A DNA stretch of 64,000 nucleotides. Source: Hymenochaete sp. R1. Lineage: Eukaryota > Basidiomycota > Agaricomycetes > Hymenochaetales > Hymenochaetaceae. The notes below the pieces were generated by a model that ran no database searches, was not told the DNA's origin, and was given only the letters and a program-made list of their open reading frames with translations. The position numbers were made by a program, and so were the translations under genes. Location of the stretch: positions 103,778 to 167,777 of the forward strand of contig JAFREE010000043.1 of NCBI GenBank assembly GCA_019400425.1, read 5' to 3'. Below are positions 63,915 to 64,000 of this stretch, piece by piece. Every line of letters begins with the position of its first letter. Position 1 is the stretch's first letter.

Positions 63915-64000
63915 AAACATTTCATTACTCAATTACATCATTCTGTGTGCTTACATCATCAAGCTTGTGAGCATTCATTCAAAACGAGACCAAAACTTTA

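Larger units (their letters stand above)
63637..64000. other. Upstream region with short repeats
   Basis: Holds the vWFA gene promoter. A tandem CCGTTTCCATCA-type 12-mer with about three units lies near 63784-63825, and the 14-mer TACTACATTAGTCA is repeated directly at 63877-63890 and 63901-63914. Confidence 0.55.

Overview
The window is nuclear DNA from a filamentous basidiomycete, most likely an agaricomycete. Genes are densely packed on both strands. Nearly every gene is cut by short introns (mostly 48-70 nt, GT..AG with CTRAY-like branch sites), and the protein set is fungal: ATG29, SPC19 of the DASH complex, SPT3, MGM101, KEX1, a questin-oxidase family enzyme and a NagZ-type GH3. I rebuilt 29 genes by joining exons in frame. 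Together they carry about 144 introns, of which five appear to use GC rather than GT donors. No rRNA, tRNA, CRISPR array or intact transposon was seen.

Layout. 1-1026 is non-coding and holds a degenerate minisatellite and a 191-bp Tourist/PIF-Harbinger-like MITE just upstream of ATG29. 1027-11793 holds ATG29, DDI1, SPT3, the PAPS reductase MET16, an RNase III, COA3, a possible 47-residue membrane protein and YAF9. 11895-20474 is one 25-exon gene for the ATR/Mec1 checkpoint kinase. 21083-30242 holds NOP14, SLC1, an arrestin-fold protein and a PGC1-like glycerophosphodiesterase. 30696-36718 is the least familiar stretch: a Ser-rich orphan and two tandem intronless paralogues with a CX2CX6HX4C knuckle and a C-terminal membrane anchor. 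37011-46770 holds a probable t-UTP (UTP8/NOL11 type), the fused molybdenum-cofactor enzyme cnxE, SNU13 (with a 1-nt frameshift in this sequence), a TMEM184-type membrane protein and SPC19. 47411-53534 holds KEX1, a type I membrane protein with a thioredoxin-like fold, and a questin-oxidase family protein. 54459-63636 holds the GH3 enzyme, MGM101, a GCP5-like gamma-tubulin complex protein and a vWFA protein with a myristoylation signal.

Most of the genes are housekeeping: ribosome biogenesis (NOP14, UTP8-like, SNU13), chromatin (SPT3, YAF9), checkpoint and spindle (ATR, SPC19, GCP5-like), mitochondria (COA3, MGM101) and lipid turnover (SLC1, PGC1-like). They do not form a pathway cluster. Neighbours are mostly convergent pairs 60-240 bp apart or divergent pairs sharing 90-290 bp; the tightest is MGM101/GCP5-like with 88 bp. 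Best candidates for something new are the knuckle/tail-anchor paralogue pair, the Ser-rich orphan beside it and the thioredoxin-fold membrane protein without CxxC.
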